DNA of 64,000 nucleotides from positions 1 through 64,000 of the forward strand of contig JACQYL010000051.1 in NCBI GenBank assembly GCA_016208165.1. Reading direction: 5' to 3'. The position numbers and the translations under genes were made by a program. This stretch comes from Deltaproteobacteria bacterium. Lineage in GTDB: Bacteria; Desulfobacterota; Desulfarculia; JACQYL01. Below, piece by piece: positions 55,164 to 63,922 of the stretch. The first letter of the stretch is position 1; the number at the start of each line of letters is the position of its first letter. The notes beneath the pieces were generated by a model, which saw nothing but the letters and a program-made list of their open reading frames with translations, was not told the origin of the DNA and did not search any database.

Positions 55164-55760
55164 TCATTGTGAAAAGGGTCCTTTGTCTGCGCCCGGATAG
55201 TCTTCCGCATGCCGGTATTGGAACATGGTAATACGGCTCTGTCCGTAACTACGCTGCGTCCATTGCGTGAGTCTCCGAAACGCCGGCATAGCCTCCGATT
55301 TCGCGGCATGCTCGGCGATTACGAGACAAGACGGCTGCAGGAGCACGGATGCATCGAGCCGTTCGAGGGTCGGAACCAGGAGACCGCTATCGTAAGGGGG
55401 ATCGATAAAAACCAATTGGAATGTCATGCCCAATCCTGCCAACGGACCCAATCCCTTGCGCAGGTCGTGCCGTATGATCCGCACCCGGTCCGTCAGATCC
55501 AACGAGGCCGCATTCCTTCGAATGGACTCCAGGGCTCTCGGGCTGAAGTCCACCACAACGGCCGCCTCGCACCCACGGCTTAATGCTTCAAGCGAGAGTA
55601 CGCCGGTTCCTGCGAAAAGATCCAGAAAAAAACAACCGCTCAGGTCGTGGCCGATGATGTTGAAGATGGCTTCCCGGACGAGATCGGCTGTAGGTCGGAT
55701 AGCAAGTCCTTTGGGGACTGTTATCTTCCTTCCCCTGAACGTGCCCCCGGTGATTCGCAA
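55164..55760 (-). CDS. rsmD: 16S rRNA (guanine966-N2)-methyltransferase
   Basis: A 198-residue SAM-dependent methyltransferase that modifies 16S rRNA. RITGGTFRGRKITVPKGLAI with RPTADLVREAIFNII is the RsmD N-terminal signature; LDLFAGTGVLSLEALSRGCE is the SAM site and DPPY the catalytic motif. The start is TTG 55760 with AAGGAA five bases upstream. The C-terminal 20 residues (AEDYPGADKGPFSQ) go beyond the usual end. Part of the minus-strand housekeeping series from miaB to ihfA. Confidence 0.94.
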   Translation of the reverse strand: MRITGGTFRGRKITVPKGLAIRPTADLVREAIFNIIGHDLSGCFFLDLFAGTGVLSLEALSRGCEAAVVVDFSPRALESIRRNAASLDLTDRVRIIRHDLRKGLGPLAGLGMTFQLVFIDPPYDSGLLVPTLERLDASVLLQPSCLVIAEHAAKSEAMPAFRRLTQWTQRSYGQSRITMFQYRHAEDYPGADKGPFSQ

Positions 55761-55916
55761 ACGGTTCCTTTCCAGGATGGGTTACAACGAACAGATGACT
55801 GGAGCTCTTTCGGTCCGCAGAGGGGTCTTGCTTAACCGGCATCCCGCCGTACCGGCTCGGATGTGCATATGTCGAAGCACCGTTACTACGCCGAAAAGGA
55901 CGACTTGATCGGAGGA

Positions 55917-56570
55917 TCACACGCCCAATGCTGTTCGAGCCAAGGACCTGGAATTGGAGAGCATTTCCTCGAAATCCGCCTCGGTCAAGCCTGCTCCGAG
56001 CACCACTTGCCGGGCAAAATGGCTTCCAATCAGGTCTCCGGGAGCATGGGCGTCCGTATTGAGAACCAGCCTGGCGCCGGCTTTTTTCGCCATCCGCGCC
56101 ACCCTCCCATTTCCCAGGCTATGTCCCTTTCGGGCGCTGATCTCCAGACAGACTCCGTTCGCAGCAGCCATTCGGGCTTCCTCTTCGGTAATCAGTCCCG
56201 GGTGAGCCAGGATATCCACTTTCGCCTGAATGGCGGCAAGATTGGTTCCCTCGGCCACAGGCTCAACGATGGTCTCGCCATGGACCAACACCAGTTTAGC
56301 CCCCAACTTGTACGCCTCTCCGGCCAACTCGGAAATCAGTGGAGGCGGGACGTGAGTCAATTCAACACCGGGGATGGTTTGTACGGCGGCATATCGATTG
56401 ACCCGCTGCGTCACCTTGACCACTCGCGGTATAATCCAGTCCAGATTCGAATCGTCGCCGTGATCGGTGATGGCCAGGTACTCGTAGTTCATGGCGTCGA
56501 TACGCCGAATCAGTTCAGAAGGAAGCAACTCACCGTCGCTAAAGAGGGAATGGGTATGAAGATCTATCAT
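55917..56570 (-). CDS. PHP-domain phosphoesterase (histidinol phosphatase family)
   Basis: A 217-residue metal-dependent phosphoesterase. PHP motifs in order: HTH in MIDLHTHSLFSDGEL, ITDHGD, the Glu in PGVELTH, VHGE, LAHPG and NTDAHAP near the C-terminus. These supply the trinuclear metal site. The substrate is not known; the histidinol phosphatase label is by family only. It lies 156 bp upstream of rsmD on the same strand. Confidence 0.88.
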   Translation of the reverse strand: MIDLHTHSLFSDGELLPSELIRRIDAMNYEYLAITDHGDDSNLDWIIPRVVKVTQRVNRYAAVQTIPGVELTHVPPPLISELAGEAYKLGAKLVLVHGETIVEPVAEGTNLAAIQAKVDILAHPGLITEEEARMAAANGVCLEISARKGHSLGNGRVARMAKKAGARLVLNTDAHAPGDLIGSHFARQVVLGAGLTEADFEEMLSNSRSLARTALGV

Positions 56571-56686
56571 TTTGGTCGGGGAAGATCCTTTCTAAGGGGG
56601 CCCACCATGTCTTCCGTGAAGAACAAGCGCAACGCCGTCCGATGTATGAATCCCGGGCGTGAAACCGTCGTCCGGGAGAGAAGGAA

Positions 56687-57184
56687 TTACATTTTGTATT
56701 TTCCGAAATCATCGGGATCGAGCCCCTCGAGGATCTCGGTCCATTTCTTGCCCTCTTCGCCGCTTACGGATTCCTTATAATGAGGTTCCATGTTTTTCGA
56801 TTTCTGGAACACGATCTCGTTCACAAAAATAGGCGCTTCGGCCCGCAGGGCAATGGCAATGGCATCCGATGGGCGCGCGTCAATCTGCAGGGTCTTATCC
56901 TGAAATTCAAAATGGATCAATGCATAGTAGGTGTTGTCTTTCAAGTCGCATATCTCTATACGCGACACTTTCGCACCCAGCAGTTCCGTGGTGTTCTTAT
57001 ACAGGTCATGGGTCATGGGCCTTGAAAAACGCACCTTTTCCAGTTCGCTGGCAATGGCCGTAGCTTCGAGTAGGCCGATCCAGATGGGGATTACCTTATC
57101 CCCGTCCTTCTCCTTCAGAATGAGGATCGGACTGTTGGTCATCGGGTCAACGGTCAGTCCGCTGATGTTCATTCTTACTGTCAT
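56687..57184 (-). CDS. Bifunctional nuclease family protein (DUF151)
   Basis: A 165-residue protein with the DUF151 pattern: VRMNISGLTVDPMTNSPILI, LKEKDGDKVIPIWIG, EATAIASELE, RPMTHDLYKNTTELLGAKV and RPSDAIAIALRAEAPIFVNE. Some members have RNase and DNase activity in vitro. Its ATGA start overlaps the stop of miaB, so it is co-translated with it, an arrangement frequent in Desulfobacterota. A GGAGG site lies before the ATG. Confidence 0.92.
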   Translation of the reverse strand: MTVRMNISGLTVDPMTNSPILILKEKDGDKVIPIWIGLLEATAIASELEKVRFSRPMTHDLYKNTTELLGAKVSRIEICDLKDNTYYALIHFEFQDKTLQIDARPSDAIAIALRAEAPIFVNEIVFQKSKNMEPHYKESVSGEEGKKWTEILEGLDPDDFGKYKM

Positions 57185-58527
57185 GGCGCCCCTCCTTGGC
57201 AGGTGAATAATGCGGGTCTCCCTCGAAGCGAGTGCAGAAGCCCTTCTTCAATCCGGATTGGGACGATTTGGCCTATGAGATCCTCGGATCCTTCAAAGTT
57301 GACGATCTGATTCCCGGCGATCCTGCCCGTCAGTTGAAGCGGATTTCTTTTATTGCGGCTCTCGACCAGCACCCACTCGATCCTTCGTTCGAACCTCATA
57401 TTGCGTTCCATGGTGATCTTTTTCTGGATCGCCTGAAGCGAACGAAGTCGTCGGCTTTTTGTTTCTTCGGAGATTTTGTCCTCAAATCGTACGGCCTTGG
57501 CCGGTACGCGGTCGGAATACTTGAATGAAAAGGCGCCATCGAACTTCACCATTTGGAGCATATCCAGCGTCTCCTGGAAATCCTCCTCCGATTCTCCTGG
57601 GAAACCAACGATAAGATCCGTAGTAATACTGATATCAGGGCAAACCTTTCGAAGATCCTCGATCTTGGTCAGATAGTCTTCGCGCGTGTAACGCCGATTC
57701 ATTCGTTTTAAGATTCGGTTGGAGCCGCTTTGCAGCGGCAGATGTATATGCGGGCAGAGCTTCGACAATCTTCCGAATGCGGAAACCAAGGCCGGCGACA
57801 AATCCTTTGGATGAGAGGTGGTAAACCGGATCCTTTGAAGCCCGTCCAACTCGTTCATCCGTTCGAGCAACTCCGAAAACCCCAACTGCTCGTCCGGGGA
57901 CAGGTAGGAATTGACGTTTTGTCCCAACAGGGTAATCTCCTTGACCCCGGCCCGCAGCAAACCCGTTGCTTCGTTCAAAATGCTTTCCGCCGACCGGCTC
58001 ACCTCCCGACCCCGAACGTACGGAACCACGCAGAATGTGCAGAAGTTGTCGCACCCCCGCATGATGGTGATCAATCCTTTGACTCCCGTCTCGCAGGCGG
58101 AGCCAGGCTGCGCAGCTGGGTTCTCTTCGAACCTGTAGTGGAGATCAGTATAACATAACCGCTTCGTGCCGTTCGACAATTCGGCCAAAATTTGGGGCAA
58201 GTCAAAAAAAGCGTGCGTCCCGAACACAAAGTCCAAGTGTCCCACCCGATCAAGAAGACTTTCACCTTTCTGTTGAGCGACGCATCCTCCCACTCCTATG
58301 AGGGTGGAAGGCTTTCGTTGCTTGAATCGTTTCAATCGGCCCAAGAGGCTGTAAACCTTCTGCTCGGCTTTTTCTCTGACACTGCACGTGTTGATCAGGA
58401 TCAGGTCCGCTTCCCTGATCTCGTCCGTCCGGATGTAGCCCACCGGCGCCAGAATGTTGGCGACTTTCGACGAGTCGTACTCATTCATCTGGCAACCGAA
58501 GGTAGTTATGTGAAACCGTTTAGTCAC
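57181..58527 (-). CDS. miaB: tRNA-2-methylthio-N6-dimethylallyladenosine synthase MiaB
   Basis: A 448-residue radical-SAM methylthiotransferase acting on A37 of tRNAs that read UNN codons. N-terminal auxiliary cluster cysteines are in TFGCQMNEYDS, INTCSVREKA and GVGGCVAQQ. The radical-SAM CxxxCxxC is MRGCDNFCTFCVVPYVRG, and a C-terminal TRAM domain starts near LVESRNKRNPLQLTGR. GTG 58527 is the start codon. The 298 bp upstream hold no gene. Confidence 0.96.
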   Translation of the reverse strand: MTKRFHITTFGCQMNEYDSSKVANILAPVGYIRTDEIREADLILINTCSVREKAEQKVYSLLGRLKRFKQRKPSTLIGVGGCVAQQKGESLLDRVGHLDFVFGTHAFFDLPQILAELSNGTKRLCYTDLHYRFEENPAAQPGSACETGVKGLITIMRGCDNFCTFCVVPYVRGREVSRSAESILNEATGLLRAGVKEITLLGQNVNSYLSPDEQLGFSELLERMNELDGLQRIRFTTSHPKDLSPALVSAFGRLSKLCPHIHLPLQSGSNRILKRMNRRYTREDYLTKIEDLRKVCPDISITTDLIVGFPGESEEDFQETLDMLQMVKFDGAFSFKYSDRVPAKAVRFEDKISEETKSRRLRSLQAIQKKITMERNMRFERRIEWVLVESRNKRNPLQLTGRIAGNQIVNFEGSEDLIGQIVPIRIEEGLLHSLRGRPALFTCQGGAP

Positions 58528-58825
58528 TATTTAACCTGTCTGGAGAGAACGGCAACGGTGCGATTACACCAAATGGGTTACACTTACCGGCACACAGGAC
58601 GGGACCGCGCTCTTAGCGATGGGAATCTTACGCGACAGCATAGAAAATCTCTCAATTTACGAGCATCTTATCAAGTTCGAAGTTGCTTTTCAAACTGAAT
58701 AAAAACGGACGTCGCCAAAATAAAGCTTGCCAACAACGCCCGGATAGGATCTTATGAAGAGTGAAAGGTGTCGGCAAACCACATGATTCGCAGGCTATAT
58801 TTCTCTTTTCCGCCTCTGTTATCGT

Positions 58826-59385
58826 ATGATTCGGCTGAAAGATGAAAACCCTTCTCGAACGCTGCCTTACATAACCATAAGTCTGGTGGGTTTAAACGTA
58901 TTGGTGTATCTGTACCAATCGGCACTAGGTCCCGGGCTGGAAACCAGGTTTGTTCTGCAGTTCGGCGTGATTCCCTACGAAATTACTCACTTTCAATCTA
59001 TTGGGGAGGTCACGAGGTACAGCCCGGCGCCCAGATTCCTCACACCACTCACCGCCATGTTTGTTCACGGTGGATTGCTCCATCTGGCTGGAAATATGCT
59101 TTATCTCTGGATCTTCGGGAATAATGTGGAGGACGCCTTGCCTATTTTCTGATGTATCCCCGCGCCAGGGTGACCACGCTTGTATTTGTGTTCATCATTG
59201 TTCGACTGGTCAGGATCCCGGCGGGTGTGCTGCTGGGAGCATGGTTGGTGCTGCAGATGGTAAGCGCCGTCTCGAGTCAGACCGGCGTAGCCTGGTTTGC
59301 TCACATAGGCGGGTTCCTAGCCGGAATGGTTCTACTCGTGTTAATGCTGGGAAAGCGGTCACCGTCGGTCCGAAACCGCGGCTGA
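58826..59385 (+). pseudogene. Rhomboid-family protease gene, split and missing its core
   Basis: Two reading frames together resemble one rhomboid protein. The first (58826-59152) gives the N-terminus, helix 1 and helix 2 with the typical FVHGGLLHLAGNMLYLWIFG and NNVED, then stops at TGA. The second begins at an ATG overlapping that stop (TGATG) with YPRARVTTLVFVFIIVRLVR and ends with VAWFAHIGGFLAGMVLL, which holds the catalytic histidine. Between NNVED and YPRARV family members have about 45-50 residues, including two membrane helices and the catalytic serine (GASG); all of this is missing. The product cannot be an active protease as read. Confidence 0.82.
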
Positions 59386-59400
59386 CAGCCCCTTCTTCAC

Positions 59401-59628
59401 TCAGCATTTGTCCTCGCCTTCGGCCGGACGAAGGCGGACCTCCGCTTCCAAGGCCTCCAGAATGGTATCCAACTCCCCTTCACGACCCGGGGGGACGAAC
59501 ACAGCGATCTTCCCGACTTTCGGATCCAGAGTCGTTATAAGAGCCAGGCCTTCATGCCCCTCGAGCACGAATTTGAAGAAGGCCAGTTGACTCCGATCTA
59601 TATAGTATACTCGTTGAATACAGTCCAT
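59401..59628 (-). CDS. DUF4911 domain protein
   Basis: A small protein of about 75 residues (MDCIQRVYYIDRSQLAFFKF ... GLALITTLDPKVGKIAVFVP). The pattern of a strand-helix module followed by GREGELDTILEAL matches DUF4911, a family of unknown function common in Desulfobacterota and Clostridia. The frame continues upstream to 59697, but that part (arginine-rich) does not look coding. No clear ribosome site. Convergent with the broken rhomboid gene. Confidence 0.72.
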   Translation of the reverse strand: MDCIQRVYYIDRSQLAFFKFVLEGHEGLALITTLDPKVGKIAVFVPPGREGELDTILEALEAEVRLRPAEGEDKC

Positions 59629-59809
59629 ACAAAGTAGTTTAGTTGAAAGTGGGACTCTTGTACCACGTTTACGGCATCCGCGCCACTCTTCAGACACACT
59701 TGGGACTCAGGTCAGCGACAACCGGGGTTGTCCTCCAGAGTTGGTTTGACAAAGCAAGGTTAAGCATTTACTAATTGGGATATCAGATTCGCCGGGAAGA
59801 AACGAGGTC

Positions 59810-60715
59810 GTGAAAGTGACTTGCAGACGCGTCTTAGTCGTGGATGACGAGATAGAGATTCGAAACCTCATGAAGGAATTCGTGGAGCACTTCGGATACG
59901 AGGCGGAAACCGCTGCGGACGGCAGGGAAGCCCTCGAACTGGTAGGCCGGAGGCCATTTGATATCATCATCACGGACATCCAGATGCCCGACATTAGCGG
60001 ACTCGATCTTATTGATAACATTAAGAAATCATATCCCGACATCGAGCTCATCGCCGTGACGGGGTATAACATGGAATATCGTTATACCGACGTGATCAAT
60101 GTGGGCGCCACTGACTTCATTACCAAGCCCGTCGACGCCAACGAGCTGCACGCCAAGATACTGCGCATCTTCAGGGAGCTGGATTTGAGGGCTGAGCTCC
60201 GGCGCTTGACCGTACGGGACGCACTTACGGACCTTTACAATCGACGGTTTTTCGACGAGCGCGGCAAAGAAGAGGTGGCCAGAGCCTTACGCCAGAAATT
60301 TTCTCTTTTTCTGATTTTGATCGACATAGACAAGTTCAAACCTTTTAATGACAGGTTCGGACATCAGGCCGGAGATGATGTCCTTCGGTTTCTGGCTGAA
60401 GTAATCTCCTGCTCCATTCGAAAGGATATGGATATCAGCTTCAGATATGGAGGAGATGAATTCGGAGTGCTCGTGCCTCAGGTCGCCGCCGAGCAGGCCA
60501 GGGGCGTCGCCGAACGGATTCGGAAGAAATATCTGAAAGGAAAGTATAACGCCACGTCCTTGAGCCTGGGACTTGCTCAACTCGAAGATGACGGAATGGA
60601 GCATGACAATCACTTCTATCTTTTGATCAAACGCGCCGACGATGCTTTGTATTCGGCTAAGAAACAGGGCGGGAACCTGGTAACCTTCTACTCCGACAAT
60701 CCTTCAAATGAGTAG
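59810..60715 (+). CDS. Response regulator with diguanylate cyclase (GGDEF) output
   Basis: A 301-residue protein. Receiver domain 5-122 with Asp12/Asp13, phosphorylated Asp56 in IIITDIQMPD and Lys107 in ITKPV. GGDEF domain from about 130, with the active-site motif RYGGDEFGV (214-218) intact and IDIDKFKPFND as the metal/nucleotide loop. The inhibitory I-site position reads KDMD, with Lys where Arg is usual, so product inhibition may be weak. It should make cyclic di-GMP when phosphorylated. GTG start with an AGGAAGAAACGAGG stretch upstream. No kinase is adjacent. Confidence 0.92.
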   Translation: MKVTCRRVLVVDDEIEIRNLMKEFVEHFGYEAETAADGREALELVGRRPFDIIITDIQMPDISGLDLIDNIKKSYPDIELIAVTGYNMEYRYTDVINVGATDFITKPVDANELHAKILRIFRELDLRAELRRLTVRDALTDLYNRRFFDERGKEEVARALRQKFSLFLILIDIDKFKPFNDRFGHQAGDDVLRFLAEVISCSIRKDMDISFRYGGDEFGVLVPQVAAEQARGVAERIRKKYLKGKYNATSLSLGLAQLEDDGMEHDNHFYLLIKRADDALYSAKKQGGNLVTFYSDNPSNE

Positions 60716-60802
60716 TGTCGCGGACTTGACGCCCCAGTGAAGCCGCCGGACTCTCGAGTTCAGCTCTTACTTGGAACGTTTCAAAACTTTTGGAGATCCG
60801 TA

Positions 60803-62227
60803 ATGTTTGCACGATTTCTGGTCATCCTGAGTGCGGTTTTGGCGGTATTACCGATCTCGATGGATGCATTCGCCGTATCCCCGGACGAGCCCGCCTCCAC
60901 GAGCGAAGAACAGCGACAGATCGCCCTGACGATCTATAACGAAGACCTTGGGCTCGTGAAGGACGTACGTCGTGTCAAATTAAAACAGGGGCCCTTCCTG
61001 ATGGAGTTTCTGGACGTCGCCGAAAAGATGGATCCCACGTCCGTTTTTCTGAAATCGCTGACGCATCCCGGCCAACTTTCCGTTTTGGAGCAGAACTACG
61101 AATTCGACCTGATAACGCCCCAGCGACTATTGGAGAAGTCCGTAGGGAGGAAAGTGATCCTTGTGGATCGCATCAAGGAAACCGGAGTGGAACAAAGGAC
61201 CGAAGCCACGCTTTTGTCCGTTCAATCCGGCACGGTCTACCAGGTTGGGGAAGAAATCGATATGAATCCTCCGGGACGCCCCGTGTTGCCCTCCCTGCCG
61301 GATGGTCTGCACTCCCAGCCGACTCTCGTATGGCTTCTTGAAAACCGGGGAGAGAAACATCAGACCATCGAGGTTTCGTACCTGACGCGAGGTATTTCCT
61401 GGAAGGCCGATTATGTTGCCGTCATCGACCAGGAAGATCGTTCCATGGATCTCACGTGCTGGGTGACCATTCGAAACGAGTCCGGTTCCTCCTACAAGGA
61501 CGCCCGGATCAAGCTGATCGCCGGTGACGTTCATCAGGAAACGGAGGCTCCGCCCAGGCGGGTCATGATGGCCATGGCCGAGGATAAGGCCGCCCCCGAA
61601 TTCAAAGAGACGCCGTTTTTCGAGTATCATCTCTATACCTTGGACAGACCCAGCACCATCAAAGACAGCCAGATCAAACAGATGACGTTGCTGTCCGCCA
61701 CCGGAACGCCGGTGAAAAAGGAATACTTCTACCGCGCCCCTCGCGGTTTCTGGGGGGAAAAGCTGGCGGATACCCAGAAAGATAAAGCCCAGGTGGAGCT
61801 GGTGTTTCGAAACGATCAGAAGAGCCGCCTCGGGGTACCCCTCCCCAAAGGAAAGTTACGCATTTACAAAGCGGACACGGACCAGACCCTGCAGTTTATC
61901 GGCGAGGATTCGCTGGATCACACGCCCAAGGACGAAGACGTTCGTGTGCGAGTGGGAAAAGCGTTCGACGTGGTGGTGGAGAGAAGTCAGACGAACTTCA
62001 GTCGGTTAAGTCCCACCGTGCTGGAAGAATCCTATGAGATTCGTGTAAGCAACCACAAAAACGACGCCGTTACCATTTTTGTCGAGGAGAATCTGGAAGG
62101 GGACTGGCAGATAACGAAGAGCAGCCGGGACTGGGTAAAAAAGGACGCGTTTACCATCCGATTCGAAGTCCGCGTGCAACCGGGGCAGGTCGAGACCGTC
62201 AGCTATTCGAGCGTATCCAAAAGGTAA
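60803..62227 (+). CDS. Exported DUF4139-domain protein
   Basis: A 474-residue protein with an N-terminal signal peptide (RFLVILSAVLAVLPISMDAFA). The first part has ALTIYNEDLGLVKDVRRVKL, typical of the conserved N-terminus. The DUF4139 region includes LENRGEKHQTIEVSYLTRGI, SWKADYVAVI, TCWVTIRNESGSSYKDARIK and the C-terminal beta domain ending RVQPGQVETVSYSSVSKR. Function is not established for bacterial members. ATG 60803 was chosen for its GGAGA site; a frame start 22 codons earlier lacks one. Confidence 0.85.
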   Translation: MFARFLVILSAVLAVLPISMDAFAVSPDEPASTSEEQRQIALTIYNEDLGLVKDVRRVKLKQGPFLMEFLDVAEKMDPTSVFLKSLTHPGQLSVLEQNYEFDLITPQRLLEKSVGRKVILVDRIKETGVEQRTEATLLSVQSGTVYQVGEEIDMNPPGRPVLPSLPDGLHSQPTLVWLLENRGEKHQTIEVSYLTRGISWKADYVAVIDQEDRSMDLTCWVTIRNESGSSYKDARIKLIAGDVHQETEAPPRRVMMAMAEDKAAPEFKETPFFEYHLYTLDRPSTIKDSQIKQMTLLSATGTPVKKEYFYRAPRGFWGEKLADTQKDKAQVELVFRNDQKSRLGVPLPKGKLRIYKADTDQTLQFIGEDSLDHTPKDEDVRVRVGKAFDVVVERSQTNFSRLSPTVLEESYEIRVSNHKNDAVTIFVEENLEGDWQITKSSRDWVKKDAFTIRFEVRVQPGQVETVSYSSVSKR

Positions 62228-62306
62228 GCCGGCCTTTGGGGTGGATTCAGCAAACCGTTCCCTCGACTCCGCGAACGGGGGCCCAGACCTCCGGGAGGGT
62301 GCGGCA

Positions 62307-62462
62307 TAAACCCAACAAATTCAATACGTTGGGTTACGCTCGCTGCGCTCCCTAACCCAACCTACAAGACCGATGCGACATACGCGGACCCCCTTCGGAT
62401 TGATGCGGGCACGGTCGGAGAGTAGCTTGGGTTGAGGAACGAAACCCAACAAATTCAATACC
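62307..62462. repeat. Composite dispersed repeat, copy B
   Basis: AAACCCAACAAATTCAATAC occurs twice (62308-62327 and 62443-62462), flanking the palindromic GTTGGGTTACGC element (62328-62367, 9-bp arms). Between them lie GGACCCCC, TGATGCGGGC and GGTCGGAG (62386-62420), shared with 223-265, and GTTGAGGAACGAAACCCAAC. The same modules appear in a different order at the left end of the window. No gene overlaps this region. Confidence 0.7.
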
Positions 62463-62474
62463 TTCGATAGGCCC

Positions 62475-62669
62475 CTATTTTTCAGTGTGTTTTATTTTCT
62501 TGGGTTTGAAGTAGAGGCACTCCTTGCCCGAGGTGGACCGGACGGCAATACAGGGCAGTTGGAGGGATTTCATCTTGAAACTGCGACAACCGTAGGGGAA
62601 CCGGGGGTCCCACGTTACGTAAAACCACCGGCACTCAAAACACGCCTGCACCTTTCCTTTCTGGTTCAC
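62475..62669 (-). CDS. 64-aa cysteine-rich protein
   Basis: A small protein (VQACFECRWFYVTWDPRFPY, then GCRSFKMKSLQLPCIAVRST and KECLYF) with six cysteines. I have seen this pattern of CxxCxxFYVTWDPxFPYGC as short proteins in Desulfobacterota, where it is probably a metal-binding protein. GTG start at 62669 with GGGGA nine bases upstream. It is 43 bp from another small cysteine protein on the same strand. Confidence 0.75.
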   Translation of the reverse strand: MNQKGKVQACFECRWFYVTWDPRFPYGCRSFKMKSLQLPCIAVRSTSGKECLYFKPKKIKHTEK

Positions 62670-62712
62670 AATGGAAAGTCCCCGGTAAATGCTGAACCAA
62701 TATCCGTCACGA

Positions 62713-62886
62713 TCACTGGTGGTTTTCGATCCGCTTTTCCTGATACAAACGATCCAGCGTCTCTCGGGCGCGCAGCAACAGGTCCTGGTTTTGAGGCGCC
62801 TGCTTCTCCGAATGCCTTTGGATCAGGCTCTCGAGAAACGCGATTTGGCGGTCGACTGCCGCCGTTTCCCGACATCCGTCGCACAT
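62713..62886 (-). CDS. 57-aa small protein, unknown
   Basis: Starts MCDGCRETAAVDRQIAFLES, with one CxxC pair followed by a charged helix (LIQRHSEKQAPQNQDLLLRA). GGAGC lies about nine bases before ATG 62886; the frame is open further upstream but without a ribosome site. Likely co-transcribed with the 64-aa cysteine-rich protein that follows. The function is unknown. Confidence 0.5.
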   Translation of the reverse strand: MCDGCRETAAVDRQIAFLESLIQRHSEKQAPQNQDLLLRARETLDRLYQEKRIENHQ

Positions 62887-63017
62887 GATTTGAAGCTCCG
62901 TGATTGAGGCTCGCGTGATTTGCCCAACGTTTGCCCTATGAGCGCGAGTGACGGACACCGATCAACCGGCTCCCACGACTTGCCATCCGGCAAATCACGC
63001 TTACTCAAGCGCTCAGG

Positions 63018-63500
63018 CTATTTGGCCAGCCGCTGGGCCAATTCCGCCACCCTGGCTCCCAACTTGGCGCCGTTCGTCAGGGCCGGACTGTCCGGCTTTC
63101 CTACGCAGGAAACGCCGTAATGGCCCGTGGCGTCCATAGGATCGCCAACAATGATCATACCGTAGATAAGCATGACCTGCAAAATACTTATCATGGTGGT
63201 CTCTTTGCCGCCGGAAACGTCTCCGGAAGTCGTAAAGGCGGCGCCCACCTTATTTTCCATCTTTTTTCGAACACCCACAAAGCGGTCGAACACGGACTTC
63301 AATTCCGCGGCCATGCACCCAAAATAAACCGGAGACCCGGCTATCACGCCCGCCGAATTCACGAAGTCCTCCTTGGTCACCTCTTCGGTGGACCGTAGAA
63401 CCGCTTCAACCCCGGACACTTCTTTAACGCCACCGGCTATGGCCTCGGCCAGTTTCAGCGTGTTTTTCGTTTTCGAGTGATACAGCACCAGAATCTGCAT
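63018..63500 (-). CDS. Flavodoxin-family (WrbA-like) oxidoreductase
   Basis: A 160-residue flavodoxin-fold protein. FMN phosphate loop YHSKTKNTLKLAEAIAGGV near residue 6, then AGVIAGSPVYFGCMAAELKS and FTTSGDVSGGKETTMISILQ, which match the flavin loops of WrbA/flavodoxin-like NAD(P)H quinone reductases. ATG 63500 follows a GAGGAG site at eight bases; a GTG three codons earlier overlaps that site. It may protect against quinone or oxygen stress. Confidence 0.87.
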   Translation of the reverse strand: MQILVLYHSKTKNTLKLAEAIAGGVKEVSGVEAVLRSTEEVTKEDFVNSAGVIAGSPVYFGCMAAELKSVFDRFVGVRKKMENKVGAAFTTSGDVSGGKETTMISILQVMLIYGMIIVGDPMDATGHYGVSCVGKPDSPALTNGAKLGARVAELAQRLAK

Positions 63501-63577
63501 AAGCCGCACTCCTCTTCTTCCGGTAACCCGCTATGGATTCACAACCGGGTCCCTGTGATCGAGTGGATGGTTCAGAC

Positions 63578-63600
63578 AAAAAACCCGCCGTTCGGCGGGT
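63578..63600 (-). terminator. Rho-independent terminator
   Basis: On the minus strand ACCCGCC-GAAC-GGCGGGT followed by TTTTTG. It lies 30 bp past the stop of the FmdB-family gene and so ends that transcript before the flavodoxin gene. Confidence 0.85.
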
Positions 63601-63631
63601 CAAGTTCATCGTCATGTATGATCGTGCATCG

Positions 63632-63922
63632 TTAGTCGGACGAGTCGGTCTTCTTGGAGCCGCTGTCGCTCTTGTTCGCCGACTCCCCTGAGTCTTTGCC
63701 GGCCGATGGTTTCGTAGGGCCGGGGGGGGAATACGAAGAAGATTTTCGAGCATAGTCCGTTGCGTACCACCCGGTTCCCTTCAGGTGAAAAGAACTCTGC
63801 GAAATCAATTTCTTCAGCTCGCCCTTGCAATGTTCGCAACACGTGAGCGGATCCTCGGAAAAGCGCTGCCACGCTTCCGTAATTCTTCCGCAACATGTGC
63901 ACTCGTATTCATATATCGGCAT
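63632..63922 (-). CDS. FmdB-family zinc-ribbon protein (short form)
   Basis: A 96-residue protein with the FmdB opening [20 protein letters not shown], second pair CCEHC, then [20 protein letters not shown], and a serine/lysine-rich disordered tail. AAAGGGG precedes the ATG. Unlike the long form at 34581-35069 it keeps the FHLKGTGWY block that is standard for the family. Role uncertain; single-gene unit with its own terminator. Confidence 0.9.
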   Translation of the reverse strand: MPIYEYECTCCGRITEAWQRFSEDPLTCCEHCKGELKKLISQSSFHLKGTGWYATDYARKSSSYSPPGPTKPSAGKDSGESANKSDSGSKKTDSSD

